54,799 nt of DNA. Source: Magnetococcus sp. PR-3 (GTDB lineage Bacteria; Pseudomonadota; Magnetococcia; Magnetococcales; Magnetococcaceae). Location of the stretch: assembly GCF_036689865.1 (NCBI RefSeq), contig NZ_JBAHUQ010000038.1, positions 1 to 54,799 on the forward strand, in the 5' to 3' direction. Under the pieces are notes generated by a model. The model had not been told where the DNA came from. It was given only the letters and a program-made list of their open reading frames with translations, and ran no database searches. A program made the position numbers and the translations under genes. This document shows, piece after piece, positions 1-7,992 of the stretch (position 1 is its first letter; every line of letters starts with the position of its first letter).

Positions 1-334
1 GGAAAAGTCTTAAAAGGGGTTGGGGATTATTAAGGGGAGGCTCTGCCTGCCCCTTAATCGGGTCCGGGCGGGTACGGGGCGAAGCCCTGTGATGTTGAGC
101 TGTTTAAAAAAAGCCCAGCGGCCTGTAAGGCAAGAGATGAAGCCCTGTTTGGTTGATGAATGGGTTGGGTCTGGTCTGCGTTGCTGGGGCGTTGCCCTGG
201 ATGATAAGCCGGTTTGGGTGGTTTGTTGGCGGGTTATATGACCTATGTTGTGGGTGGCTGGCCAGCCCTGCATCACCGGCTTCTGTTTGGGCGGTATGGG
301 GCCGGTTGGTGGCTAAGGGGAGCGCATTAGAGTG
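1..334. other. Left-edge non-coding stretch with a strong hairpin
   Basis: I see no convincing gene here; the short open frames on both strands lack ribosome sites and normal composition. The clear structure is an inverted repeat at 30-57: TTAAGGGGAGGC pairs with GCCT-CCCCTTAA around a 3-nt loop with one bulged G. It has no T-run, so it is not a standard terminator. It resembles the GC-rich palindromes scattered between genes in many proteobacteria. Confidence 0.4.
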
Positions 335-610
335 CTAGATGGAGTAGCCATCCTCAAAGGCGGCGGGCCAATCAATGGACTTTGGGCCATCGGCAAGGGG
401 CTCAACCACCGAAGTTTGGCCTTGGGCATCTTTAAAAACAATTTCACAGGACCAGCCGAAGACATCATGCTCTTCAGGATAGCTGTTGAGATCAATGACC
501 TCCAAGGTGCTGATATCTGCCGCGGAGGGGTGTTCATGCGTCTCGTAGACGGCGCAAGAGAGGGTGCCATCGCCATTATCAAGCTTGGTGGTGGTGATAT
601 AGAGGCTCAT
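335..610 (-). CDS. Hypothetical acidic phage-region protein, 91 aa
   Basis: This is the only minus-strand gene in the prophage part. The start ATG at 610 has an AAAGGG ribosome site about 8 nt upstream. The product is small, acidic and soluble, with no signal peptide, membrane segment or motif I recognise. Its strand, opposite to the whole late block, suggests a separately transcribed gene at the edge of the late module, such as a lysogeny-time or moron gene; that is inference from position only. Confidence 0.55.
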   Translation of the reverse strand: MSLYITTTKLDNGDGTLSCAVYETHEHPSAADISTLEVIDLNSYPEEHDVFGWSCEIVFKDAQGQTSVVEPLADGPKSIDWPAAFEDGYSI

Positions 611-1044
611 GGGGTTGCCCTTTTATGGGTTGGCTGTGAAGCGGTTAAGGTTAAAACGGCGCTGTTACACCGATCCTGGATCGGCCTTGTGGTCTATGGT
701 CGCGTTACCAAAACATAAGAGGCCATGATGAGAATAGCCATATAAAAATGGTGATTCACGGTACCAATGGGGTCTGCGGTTGGCTGTGGATGCGCTATTC
801 CGAACCGGGTTTGGGTTTGAGGGCGATGGGCCAAGGTCGGGGGGGCTTTGACTTGCCCTCGCTTTGCCCAAGCTGGCTGCCTGTGGTGGCAAGAAAGACC
901 CGCTACCTGGTTTACGTTCCAGCAGCCCTGGGATGTTGGGGGTGGCTTTGGTGTGGGACGCGGCCACTTTTTTGGCGTGACGAAAGCGATCAAGCTCTGC
1001 TCAGGCGGGGTTTTTTTATGTCTAAATTCTGCCGGGAGGCTGAG
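611..1044. other. Intergenic region upstream of the late/lysis block
   Basis: This gap separates the minus-strand gene from the + strand late genes and should hold their promoters. No convincing -35/-10 pair stands out. It ends with a run of seven T at about 1011-1017 directly followed by an ATG (1018) that is in frame with the endopeptidase but has no ribosome site. The true start is probably 1045. Confidence 0.35.
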
Positions 1045-1398
1045 ATGACCTATTTTGAGATGCATGAATTCCACTGTCCCTGCTGTCAGCGGGCGGAGAT
1101 GGATGAGGTCTTTATTCAACAGTTGGATCATGCCCGTAAGCGGGCGGATACCCCCTTTCACATCACCAGTGGTTACCGATGCAAGGCCCACAATGCCCTG
1201 GTGGGGGGGCGGCCTGGCAGCAGCCACACGCTGGGTAAAGCGGTGGATCTACAAGCCGCAGATAGCCGCAGCCGTTTTAATATTATGCGGGGGTTATCCA
1301 TGGCTGGTTTTAAACGGATTGGCTTGGATACCAAGCGGGGCTTTATCCATGTGGATAGCGATGGGGATAAACCACAAAATGTGCTGTGGGGGTATTGA
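1045..1398 (+). CDS. Phage M15A-type peptidase (endolysin-like D-Ala-D-Ala carboxypeptidase)
   Basis: The 117-aa product matches the peptidase M15 family 3, zinc enzymes that cut peptidoglycan cross-links. Metal and catalytic residues are visible: H61 in SSHTLG, D68 in AVDL, and H102 and D104 in FIHVDS. An N-terminal Cys-rich stretch (HCPCCQ, residues 10-15) is common in this phage subfamily. Start 1045 is chosen because GGGAGG lies 5 nt upstream; ATG 1018 is in frame but unsupported. It sits at the head of a tight run of small genes and has no signal peptide, so it would need a holin or other export aid. Its likely role is host lysis at the end of the lytic cycle. Confidence 0.85.
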   Translation: MTYFEMHEFHCPCCQRAEMDEVFIQQLDHARKRADTPFHITSGYRCKAHNALVGGRPGSSHTLGKAVDLQAADSRSRFNIMRGLSMAGFKRIGLDTKRGFIHVDSDGDKPQNVLWGY

Positions 1399-1490
1399 TG
1401 CGCTTTCCGGTGGATTTCTATCTTGCGATAACCACGCTGGCGTTGGTGGCGGGGTTTGCGCTGTGGCTTGGTTGGGCCAAGCCATTGTAA
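1398..1490 (+). CDS. 30-aa single-pass membrane peptide in the lysis block
   Basis: The ATG shares one base with the stop of the endopeptidase (TGATG), the classic arrangement for translational coupling. The 30-residue product has one hydrophobic helix (about residues 9-26) with a short N-terminal tail and a lysine near the C-terminus. It resembles mini-holins and other small phage membrane peptides. Function is inferred from position and hydrophobicity only. It is short enough to be skipped by most gene finders. Confidence 0.5.
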   Translation: MRFPVDFYLAITTLALVAGFALWLGWAKPL

Positions 1491-1516
1491 CCATACCGTT
1501 CCCTTAGGCCCTGCGC

Positions 1517-1969
1517 GTGGCGTTTGGGCCTCTGGTGAGCCAAACCGACGCAGGCGTGTGGTTTGGTTGGGGGCGGCTGCTGTTAAATGGGGTGGTCCCC
1601 ATCACCACAGGGGCCGTCTGTCGCCGGGTGGCCCTTACTTGGGTCCGCACCCCCTTATCCCTATTTATGCCGATGTTATGGGTTGCCGGAAGGGTCGGTT
1701 GGCCACATGGGGTACCGTGGGGCAATCGCCATCGGTGGATGGGCACCCTAGGGCACACGGCAAGGGGGCTTGGTGGAGGAGATGGTGTCTGGCCAGATGA
1801 GTTATGTCGTAGGCGTGGGGCGTGGTCACCACCATGGGGATTTTTCTCATGCCGATGGTACAACGCCGCCAAGGGGTCACGCTGCTTAATCCTCCCCGTA
1901 TGGGGTGTGTGGCAGCATGGCTTGTTTATCACTTTTTGTACCTGCAATGAATGGAAGAACCATGGGTAA
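1517..1969 (+). CDS. Putative Trp-rich membrane-associated phage protein, 150 aa
   Basis: A GTG-initiated frame fills the space between two small lysis-block genes. The product is rich in Trp, Gly and Arg with hydrophobic stretches in the first half (about residues 20-60), and I do not recognise it. In favour: it lies 27 nt after the preceding gene and overlaps the next one by 8 nt (ATGGGTAA), a coupled arrangement, and no other frame explains the interval. Against: the ribosome site before 1517 is weak and the composition is unusual. It may be a membrane protein of the lysis or late block. Confidence 0.4.
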   Translation: MAFGPLVSQTDAGVWFGWGRLLLNGVVPITTGAVCRRVALTWVRTPLSLFMPMLWVAGRVGWPHGVPWGNRHRWMGTLGHTARGLGGGDGVWPDELCRRRGAWSPPWGFFSCRWYNAAKGSRCLILPVWGVWQHGLFITFCTCNEWKNHG

Positions 1970-2087
1970 CAGACGCCGTTTACAGGCTTTTCTTTTTTAT
2001 GGGGTGGTTGGTGGTATCTACCGCAACGCTCATGTTTTGCTGGCTATGGGTCTGCTCGTGGCTGGTTTTTTAATCTTTAAACCTTAA
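1962..2087 (+). CDS. Small holin-like membrane protein, 41 aa
   Basis: The start ATG 1962 follows a GGAAG ribosome site and overlaps the end of the preceding frame by 8 nt. The basic N-terminus (MGNRRR) is followed by two hydrophobic stretches, the second (about residues 25-39) clearly long enough to span the membrane. Size, charge pattern and its place after the endopeptidase suggest a holin or holin-like peptide; the sequence itself is not diagnostic. Confidence 0.55.
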   Translation: MGNRRRLQAFLFYGVVGGIYRNAHVLLAMGLLVAGFLIFKP

Positions 2088-2098
2088 GGAGTTACACC

Positions 2099-2266
2099 AT
2101 GCTGGAACAGATCACAGAAGCGATTTTTGGCTATGGGCCAACCCTGGTTACGTTGGCTTCCATTATCACCGCCACAACCAAGACCCCCAAAGATGAAGGG
2201 GCGGTTAAAAGTGTGTATCGCATCATTGAAGCATTGGCCATTGTCACCAAGCGGGTTAAGACATAA
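2099..2266 (+). CDS. Small phage protein, 55 aa, lysis block
   Basis: ATG 2099 has AAGGAG 8 nt upstream and begins 11 nt after the previous stop. The 55-residue product has a moderately hydrophobic N-terminal half (about residues 8-26, GYGPTL...) and a basic C-terminus (KRVKT). I do not recognise a family. Its tight spacing with 1962-2087 and 2284-2628 places it in the same transcript. Confidence 0.6.
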   Translation: MLEQITEAIFGYGPTLVTLASIITATTKTPKDEGAVKSVYRIIEALAIVTKRVKT

Positions 2267-2283
2267 CCCCCGCTGGGAGGCGG

Positions 2284-2628
2284 ATGATGAGCTTTACACT
2301 GACATGGGAAAATCTAAGCTACATGGTGGTTATCCTAACAGCTTTGCAAGCTTTAGCCAGTTGGGTTCTCTCGGCGCTGTTTGTTAAACAGGCAGACTGT
2401 AGCAAGCGCCGGGAGGGGTGCCACCTGGCCATTGCCGATGTAGCCCAAGAGACCGAAGCTTCACTGAAACAGGGTGAGATGAAATTTCTTACCTTGGAGA
2501 GTGAGCATAAACAGATCTTCTCGGGTATGAACGCGGTGCGCGATGAGCTGGGTGAGCTGAAAAGTGACCTGAAAGAGCGCATGGACCGTATGGAAAAAAT
2601 GCTGATTGAGCATGTGGTGCAAGGGTAG
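2284..2628 (+). CDS. Membrane-anchored coiled-coil phage protein (possible i-spanin-like)
   Basis: The 114-aa product has one N-terminal transmembrane helix (about residues 12-34) followed by a charged, heptad-rich segment (about residues 55-110) likely to form a coiled coil. GGGAGG precedes the start, and ATG 2287 is an alternative. The topology, N-terminal anchor plus extended coiled coil, matches inner-membrane spanins (Rz type) and also small families such as DUF2730, and sequence alone does not decide. An o-spanin-like lipoprotein lies 15 kb downstream at 17986, so the two could form a separated spanin pair; this is inference. Confidence 0.65.
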   Translation: MMSFTLTWENLSYMVVILTALQALASWVLSALFVKQADCSKRREGCHLAIADVAQETEASLKQGEMKFLTLESEHKQIFSGMNAVRDELGELKSDLKERMDRMEKMLIEHVVQG

Positions 2629-2908
2629 GAGAGAAAACACAACTTTAGATGTTAACGCCCCCCGTTGATGGGCACAATCCCCTGGCTGATCCACGGTCAT
2701 TGCCCCAACAAACGGCGATCTCTTGACCGATGCGGACCACAAAAAGGCCGGACGAAGAGATGAGCCGTCGGGCTTGGCAGGGGGGCAGTTGCCCTCTGCA
2801 GTGAATGGCCCCTCAAGGATGGATGGGGGATCAGCGGCGGGGGCGGGAGAGATGAGATGAGCTTAACCCTGGCCATTGCTGCCATACAGAGAAGAGAGGA
2901 GAGGCTCC

Positions 2909-3310
2909 ATGGCCGGTAAGGTGGAGTATTCTGCAACTGAGATCCAAACCCCATCTGCTCAAGCGCCGAACCCCCAACCCGGCCCGTGTGAGACCGGTCC
3001 GGTTGGGCAGAGCGCCGCTCAGGCACAGGCTGCAGCCCCCCCGCACACCTTGGGTGAAGCGGTGTCGGCTGAAGCCATGCGACGGGCCATGAGCTTGACC
3101 GAAAAGATGGCCGAAGAGTTGTTGGAGATCACCGATCAAGCGGCGCTCTCCACCGTTGGGGTGGCGCATGCCAAGCTGCGCGTAGAGACCCGTAAATGGT
3201 TGATGGCCAAAATGGTGCCAAAAACCTGGGGTGAAAAGCAGCAGGTGGAGCACACCGGTACGGTGGATGTCGGCGGTATTTTGGAGCAGTTAACCCATGA
3301 AGCTTCATGA
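2909..3310 (+). CDS. Phage terminase small subunit
   Basis: The 133-aa product has a low-complexity Pro/Ala/Gln N-terminus (residues 1-50) and a conserved helical C-terminal half. The stretch KLRVETRKWLMAKM followed by PKTWGEKQQVEHTG is the typical signature of small terminases in podoviruses and other tailed phages. Small terminase binds the packaging site and recruits the large subunit. GGAGAGG precedes ATG 2909. It overlaps the large terminase start by 14 nt, confirming the pairing. Confidence 0.85.
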   Translation: MAGKVEYSATEIQTPSAQAPNPQPGPCETGPVGQSAAQAQAAAPPHTLGEAVSAEAMRRAMSLTEKMAEELLEITDQAALSTVGVAHAKLRVETRKWLMAKMVPKTWGEKQQVEHTGTVDVGGILEQLTHEAS

Positions 3311-4745
3311 AGCCAAGCAGCTTGGTCAGTGGCTGCATACGGTACAAAACGATCCTCTGGCCTACATAAAACGGGTGTTTCCCTGGGGTAAAGAGGGGCT
3401 GCAAGGCTATACCGGGCTGGCCCCTTGGCAACGGCAGGTGGCCGAGCATATTCGGCAGCATCTGCAACAGACCCCCCATCAGCCTTGCCGTATTGCCGTG
3501 GCATCGGGTCATGGCATTGGTAAATCCGCTTTTGTCGGTATGTTGCTCAATTGGGCGATGGACACCCTCACCAACACCCGTGGGGTGGTTACCGCCAATA
3601 CCGATACCCAGCTAAGGACCAAAACCTGGGCAGAGCTGAGTAAGTGGCACAATTTAAACCGGATCTCACCGCTGTTGAACATGCAGTGTCTGGCGGCCAG
3701 CCGTCATGCCAAGGGGCGAGAAAAAACCTGGGCGGTACACGCCATACCGTGGAGTGAAACCCACACCGAGGGTTTTGCTGGGCTGCACAACCAGGGCAAA
3801 CGGATTGTGGTGGTGTTTGATGAAGCCAGTGCCATACCAGACATCATTTGGGAGGTAACCGAAGGGGCGCTGACCGATGCCGATACCCAGATTATTTGGA
3901 TCGCCTTTGGCAACCCCACCCGTTCCACCGGGCGCTTTCGGGCCTGTTTTGGCAAGTATAAACATCTGTGGCACACCCTGCAGGTGGATAGCCGAAGTGT
4001 GCCCCACACCAACAAGCAACAGCTTGAAGAGTGGGTAGAGACCTACGGTGAAGAGAGTGATTTTGTGCGGGTGCGGGTGCGGGGGCAGTTTCCCCGGCAG
4101 TCCAGCAGTCAGTTTATTGGGCACGACACCATCCAACAGGCCAGCCAACGTCAGGGGGGCGCATGCAGGCATGATCCGCTGGTGATGGGGGTGGACCCCG
4201 CCCGCTTTGGGGATGATCAAATGGTCATTTTTACCCGTAGCGGACGCAACGGCAGGCAGTGGCCAGTGATCAAACGCCGGGGGTTAGACACCATGCAGGT
4301 GGCCTATTTGGTGGCCGAGCAGATCCAGCTGCATAACCCGACCACGGTGTTTGTGGATGAAGGGGGGCTGGGGGCTGGGGTGGTGGACCGGTTGCATGAT
4401 CTGGGCTATCGCCAAGTGGTGGGGGTGAACTTTGGTGCCCGTGCCTTGGACCCCGACCGGTATGTGAACTTACGGGCAGAGATGTGGGGCAAAATGCGTG
4501 ACTGGTTACAGAGCGGCATGATCCCCAATGATGCCGAGTTGATGGAAGATCTGGCCGCGCCCACCTACAGCTATGCGGGGGAGATGCGTATTCAACTAGA
4601 GCGTAAGGAGCAGATGAAAAAACGTGGGCTGGCCTCGCCAGATGTGGCAGATGCCCTAGCCTTGACCTTTGCCTACCCCATTAACCTGACCCCTGCTGAA
4701 GGGGGTGCGGGTGTGGTGGGGCAGGACTATGACCCTTTAAGCTGA
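3297..4745 (+). CDS. Phage terminase large subunit
   Basis: This 482-aa DNA-packaging motor has an N-terminal ATPase and a C-terminal RNase H-fold nuclease. Walker A is GHGIGKS (residues 71-77) and Walker B is IVVVFDEAS (170-178). The nuclease acidic residues are visible as D300 in MGVDPARFGDD, D354 in FVDEGG, and D449/D452 in PDVADAL. The length is usual for the family. It translocates DNA into the prohead through the portal encoded just downstream. It follows terS by overlap, and the next gene starts 9 nt after its stop. Confidence 0.95.
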   Translation: MKLHEAKQLGQWLHTVQNDPLAYIKRVFPWGKEGLQGYTGLAPWQRQVAEHIRQHLQQTPHQPCRIAVASGHGIGKSAFVGMLLNWAMDTLTNTRGVVTANTDTQLRTKTWAELSKWHNLNRISPLLNMQCLAASRHAKGREKTWAVHAIPWSETHTEGFAGLHNQGKRIVVVFDEASAIPDIIWEVTEGALTDADTQIIWIAFGNPTRSTGRFRACFGKYKHLWHTLQVDSRSVPHTNKQQLEEWVETYGEESDFVRVRVRGQFPRQSSSQFIGHDTIQQASQRQGGACRHDPLVMGVDPARFGDDQMVIFTRSGRNGRQWPVIKRRGLDTMQVAYLVAEQIQLHNPTTVFVDEGGLGAGVVDRLHDLGYRQVVGVNFGARALDPDRYVNLRAEMWGKMRDWLQSGMIPNDAELMEDLAAPTYSYAGEMRIQLERKEQMKKRGLASPDVADALALTFAYPINLTPAEGGAGVVGQDYDPLS

Positions 4746-4754
4746 GAGCACGTT

Positions 4755-4958
4755 ATGAGTTTTTCAACACCCAAACCCCCGGCCATTCCTACCCCACCTG
4801 CGCCCATTAAGTATGCCGATGAGCGCTTGCAACAAGCGGGGCAAAACCGGCGTAAGGCGATCACCAGCAAACGGGGCCATCGGGGCTCGTTGCTCACCGG
4901 TGCTCAAGGGGTACGTACCAACCCGAACCTGGGGACCAAAACCCTATTGGGGCAGTGA
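4755..4958 (+). CDS. Small conserved phage protein between terminase and portal, 67 aa
   Basis: Pro-rich N-terminus (PKPPAIPTPPAP), then a basic segment, then a C-terminal GSLLTG...KTLLGQ signature. Small proteins of this shape recur between terL and portal in BPP-1/T7-like podoviruses; no function is known to me. Its TGA overlaps the portal ATG (TGATG at 4956-4960), so translation of the two is probably coupled. Confidence 0.75.
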   Translation: MSFSTPKPPAIPTPPAPIKYADERLQQAGQNRRKAITSKRGHRGSLLTGAQGVRTNPNLGTKTLLGQ

Positions 4959-6622
4959 TGGAAACAGCGATCCAATACCACAGCAAGCGCTTTGAGGCGC
5001 TAAAAAAAGAGCGGCAGAGCTTTGAGTCCAAATGGACCGCCTGTAGTGAGTTGATGATGCCCACCCGTGGCCGCTACCAGATGCAGGATGTCAACCAGGG
5101 GGGGGAACGCTTTGGCAATGTAGAGGATGAAACCGCCATGATGGCCAGGCGGGCGATGTCTGCGGGTATGATGGCCGGTATTACCTCCCCCGCACGGCCC
5201 TGGTTCCGGCTGATGACCGCCGACCCGGCCATGATGGAATATTACCCGGTTAAAACCTATTTAAATGAGGTTGAGCAACAGCTACGGCTGATCTTTGCTC
5301 GTTCCAACCTCTACCAGGTTTTGCCCAATCTTTATGATGAGATGGGGGTGATCGGTACCGGGGCCATGATGATGCTGGAGGATTATGACAGCGTAGTGCG
5401 TTTTACCGGGCTGACCCATGGTGAATACTATGTGGCGACCGACTATCGGGGGGTGGTAGATACCCTCTACCGGCGCTACCCCATGACCGTCGGGCAGATC
5501 GCCCAACGGGGGTGGATGGAGAACGCCACCGCCCAGGTCAAACGGCTACATGAACGGGGCGAGCAGGATGCCTGGGTTGAGGTGATCCATGGCATTGAAC
5601 CCAATAAACAGCACCGTCCTGAGCAACCTGGATCTTGGGCTTGGGTGAGTGTCTATTTTCAACCCGAACAAAAAGAGAATCAGTTTTTACATCGCGGTGG
5701 CTATGCCCAGTTTCCAGCCTGTGTTCCCCGCTGGAATGTGGCGGGGGGGGATGTCTACGGTACCGACTGTCCCGGTTTTCAGGCATTGCGCATTACCCGT
5801 GCCTTGCAGGTTGAGAAAAAAGAGAAATTGGCCGGTATTCAAAAGCAGGTCAAACCCCCGCTCAAAGGGTCTGCAGAGCTAAAGGCGGCCCGCATTAGTC
5901 ATATTCCGGGGGATATCACTTACTTGCCCCAATCGGCCCTCAAGGGGGCGGTGTTAGAGCCCCTTTATCATGTGCCGCTTAACCTGAATGATCTAACCCG
6001 TGAAATTGCCGAATCCCGGCAGATTGTTGAGCATATTTTTTACAAGGATCTGTTCCTTATGTTGGCCAGTTCCGACCGCCGACAGATGACCGCCCGCGAG
6101 GTTGAGGTGCGTCATGAAGAGAAGCTGTTAATGCTGGGCCCGGTGCTGGAACGGCTGCACAATGAGCTGTTAGATCCACTCATTGACCGGGTTTTTGCCG
6201 TGGCGCAAAGTGCCGGTGTACTGCCGGATCCCCCAGAAGAGCTGGCGGGGCAGGAGCTGCGGGTCGACTATATCTCCATCTTGGCTCAGGCACAGCAGGC
6301 GGTGGGTACCCGCGCCATTGAGGCGGTCTATGGCTTTGCCGGAGAGCTGGCCAAGATTGAACCAGGGGTTTTGGATAAGCTGGATGCGGATGAGGCGTTA
6401 AGTGCCTACAGCACCATGTTGGGGGCCCCCGCCAATATTCTCCGTTCAGAAGCTTCGGTCAAACAAAAGCGTCAACAGCAAGCGGCACTGCTGCAGCAAA
6501 CCCAACAGATGCAGCAGCTGCAGCAGGGGGCGGAGATGGCCCAAACCCTGGGGGATGTCGATATGCAGGGGGTGGGCGAGATCGCCCAGGTCCTACAGGG
6601 GGCTGCCCATGTTCAGCCATGA
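4958..6622 (+). CDS. Podovirus-type portal (head-to-tail connector) protein
   Basis: The 554-aa product belongs to the T7 gp8-type connector family: the N-terminal SKRFEALKKERQSFESKW segment, the early MAGITSPARPWFRL segment and the late QMTAREVEVRHEEKL segment are all characteristic. The dodecameric ring forms the unique vertex through which terminase packages DNA and to which the tail tubular proteins attach. A Gln-rich C-terminus (about residues 500-540) is an extended tail. Start ATG 4958 overlaps the upstream stop; the codon just before (GTG 4955) is less likely. Confidence 0.93.
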   Translation: METAIQYHSKRFEALKKERQSFESKWTACSELMMPTRGRYQMQDVNQGGERFGNVEDETAMMARRAMSAGMMAGITSPARPWFRLMTADPAMMEYYPVKTYLNEVEQQLRLIFARSNLYQVLPNLYDEMGVIGTGAMMMLEDYDSVVRFTGLTHGEYYVATDYRGVVDTLYRRYPMTVGQIAQRGWMENATAQVKRLHERGEQDAWVEVIHGIEPNKQHRPEQPGSWAWVSVYFQPEQKENQFLHRGGYAQFPACVPRWNVAGGDVYGTDCPGFQALRITRALQVEKKEKLAGIQKQVKPPLKGSAELKAARISHIPGDITYLPQSALKGAVLEPLYHVPLNLNDLTREIAESRQIVEHIFYKDLFLMLASSDRRQMTAREVEVRHEEKLLMLGPVLERLHNELLDPLIDRVFAVAQSAGVLPDPPEELAGQELRVDYISILAQAQQAVGTRAIEAVYGFAGELAKIEPGVLDKLDADEALSAYSTMLGAPANILRSEASVKQKRQQQAALLQQTQQMQQLQQGAEMAQTLGDVDMQGVGEIAQVLQGAAHVQP

Positions 6623-6962
6623 GGTCACCCAGAGCCAAGAGGAGGTCATTGAGGGTGATGGCGCCCAGAGCCAGCAACTGCAGGAGGATCTGGCCGTGGT
6701 GATCTCAACCCCCCAGGGACGGCGTTTTATCTGGTCTCTGCTGGGGCAGGCGGGTCTGTTTTGCCCCAGTTTTCATGCCGACGCCCTGCACATGGCCTTT
6801 GCGGAAGGGGCGCGCAATTTGGGTTTGCAGCTGTTTCAACAGCTCAACCAGTTTCACCCAGAAGGGTATGTGCGCATGCAACAGGAGCAGATGCAAGCCG
6901 CCGAGGCCCAGCGTCAACACCAGGCCCTGAGCCGTGAGGATGCCCCCAACAAAGGGGGATAG
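6609..6962 (+). CDS. Bbp19-like phage protein, 117 aa
   Basis: It overlaps the portal 3' end by 14 nt in another frame. The core TPQGRRFIWSLLGQAG..., FAEGARNLGLQL and HPEGYVRMQQEQ fits the Bbp19 family, a small head-module protein of BPP-1-like podoviruses found between portal and scaffold. The exact role in virion assembly is not established to my knowledge. A polar, Gln-rich C-terminal tail follows the conserved part. Confidence 0.8.
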   Translation: MFSHEVTQSQEEVIEGDGAQSQQLQEDLAVVISTPQGRRFIWSLLGQAGLFCPSFHADALHMAFAEGARNLGLQLFQQLNQFHPEGYVRMQQEQMQAAEAQRQHQALSREDAPNKGG

Positions 6963-7000
6963 GGGCAGGGGAGGCATCCCCCGTTGAGGTAAGCACGGTC

Positions 7001-7181
7001 CGCCAGATTGGGGGGCCTTTTTTTGATGGATGCAGCGGTATGGCAGCCCCTTGGGGCGAGCATGCCTATGACCAAGGCCAACCCCAGCGGTTGGTCTTTT
7101 TTGATGGATGCAGCGGTATGGCAGCCCCTTGGGACGAGCATACCTGTGACCAAGGCCAACCCCAGCGGTTGGTCTTTTTTT
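7001..7181 (+). terminator. Three serial terminator-like hairpins, two in a 78-bp duplication
   Basis: A weak hairpin (GGTCC/GGGCC) followed by T7 ends at 7024. Two copies of CCAACC-CCAGC-GGTTGG (7078-7094 and 7156-7172), each followed by TC and six or seven T, come next. The last T-run is followed directly by the ribosome site of the scaffold gene. The series would strongly reduce readthrough from the portal/Bbp19 genes into the capsid genes. Confidence 0.7.
7025..7180 (+). repeat. 78-bp tandem duplication, two copies
   Basis: Bases 7025-7102 and 7103-7180 are direct copies with three substitutions. Each begins GATGGATGCAGCGGTATGG and ends with a terminator hairpin and T-run. The length is a multiple of three and both frames stay open across it, but no ribosome site supports translation of the repeat itself. 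Confidence 0.9.
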
Positions 7182-7195
7182 ATGGAGAAAGCCAG

Positions 7196-7879
7196 ATGGA
7201 AGAAGCGATGGAAACCGAACACGGAACCCCATGGCAGCAAACAGACCCGAGCACCCCAGAGGCACAAGATAAGGCGCCTGAGCAGACCCCCCTGTATGGG
7301 GATGTCGACGGGGCCGATCAGCCTGAGACCACTGCGGATCCCGCGCAAACCTCTGATCCCCAAGCACCCTTGGAGGAGACAGGTTTTACCCCCCCCGAAC
7401 CCCCAGAGGGCATGCAGCTTAACCCCGAGCAATGGCAGCAGTGGCAAGGGGTGTTTGAGCAGGCCGGGTTGGATCAGCAGACGGTGGATAAGCTCAGCGG
7501 TGAGGGGGCCCCTTTAATTCAACAGATGGTGGAAAAAGGGGTGGAAGCGGCCCTGCCAGACGCGGTGATGGCCCAGCGCGTTGCCCAAACCAAAGCCGAT
7601 ATGCAGCAGGTGCAGGCGGATAAAGAGGTGGGCGGACGAGAGATGAAAAAGCACCTGGCCGTCGCGGTTAAAGTCATTGATCGCTATGGCCAGGATGGTC
7701 TGGCTGCGGAACTGAAAAAAAGTCTGGATGAGAGTGGTATGGGTAATAACCCGCACCTGATCAAGCTGTTACACCGGATCGGCAAAGCCACGGTGCAGGA
7801 GGATGGCTTTGACCATGCGCCGCACCCAGCCCAGGTCACAACCCAATCCATGGCCGATGAACAGTACCCCAATATGTAG
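7196..7879 (+). CDS. Phage scaffolding (capsid assembly) protein
   Basis: The 227-aa acidic, Gln/Glu/Pro-rich product lies directly before the major capsid gene, the usual place for scaffold. The first 75 residues are disordered and the rest is helical with coiled-coil character (about residues 80-200), typical of scaffolds that shape the procapsid and then leave. ATG 7196 is chosen because GGAG lies 8 nt upstream; open frame continues upstream through the 78-bp repeats but without a ribosome site. Assignment rests on position and composition. Confidence 0.75.
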   Translation: MEEAMETEHGTPWQQTDPSTPEAQDKAPEQTPLYGDVDGADQPETTADPAQTSDPQAPLEETGFTPPEPPEGMQLNPEQWQQWQGVFEQAGLDQQTVDKLSGEGAPLIQQMVEKGVEAALPDAVMAQRVAQTKADMQQVQADKEVGGREMKKHLAVAVKVIDRYGQDGLAAELKKSLDESGMGNNPHLIKLLHRIGKATVQEDGFDHAPHPAQVTTQSMADEQYPNM

Positions 7880-7992
7880 GGCACCACGGGGCTAAACCGC
7901 CCCATGCCTAACCTTAAACAGTCGTACCCAAACCTGATCACACCAACCACGGGGCTAAACAGCCCAACACGTACCTTTAGGAGAACACCATT
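7880..7992 (+). other. Spacer with two matching hairpins before the capsid gene
   Basis: Two near-identical elements, ACCACGGGGCTAAAC at 7884 and 7947, each form a short GC stem (GGGGC/GCCCC at 7888-7903, GGGCT/AGCCC at 7952-7965). Neither has a T-run. They may stabilise the 5' end of a processed capsid mRNA; this is inference. The TAGGAGA ribosome site of the capsid gene follows. Confidence 0.4.

Noticed and set aside
7008-7195. N-terminal extension of the scaffold frame through the 78-bp repeats
   Set aside because: No ribosome site upstream, and the sequence is made of terminator hairpins; ATG 7196 has a proper site.
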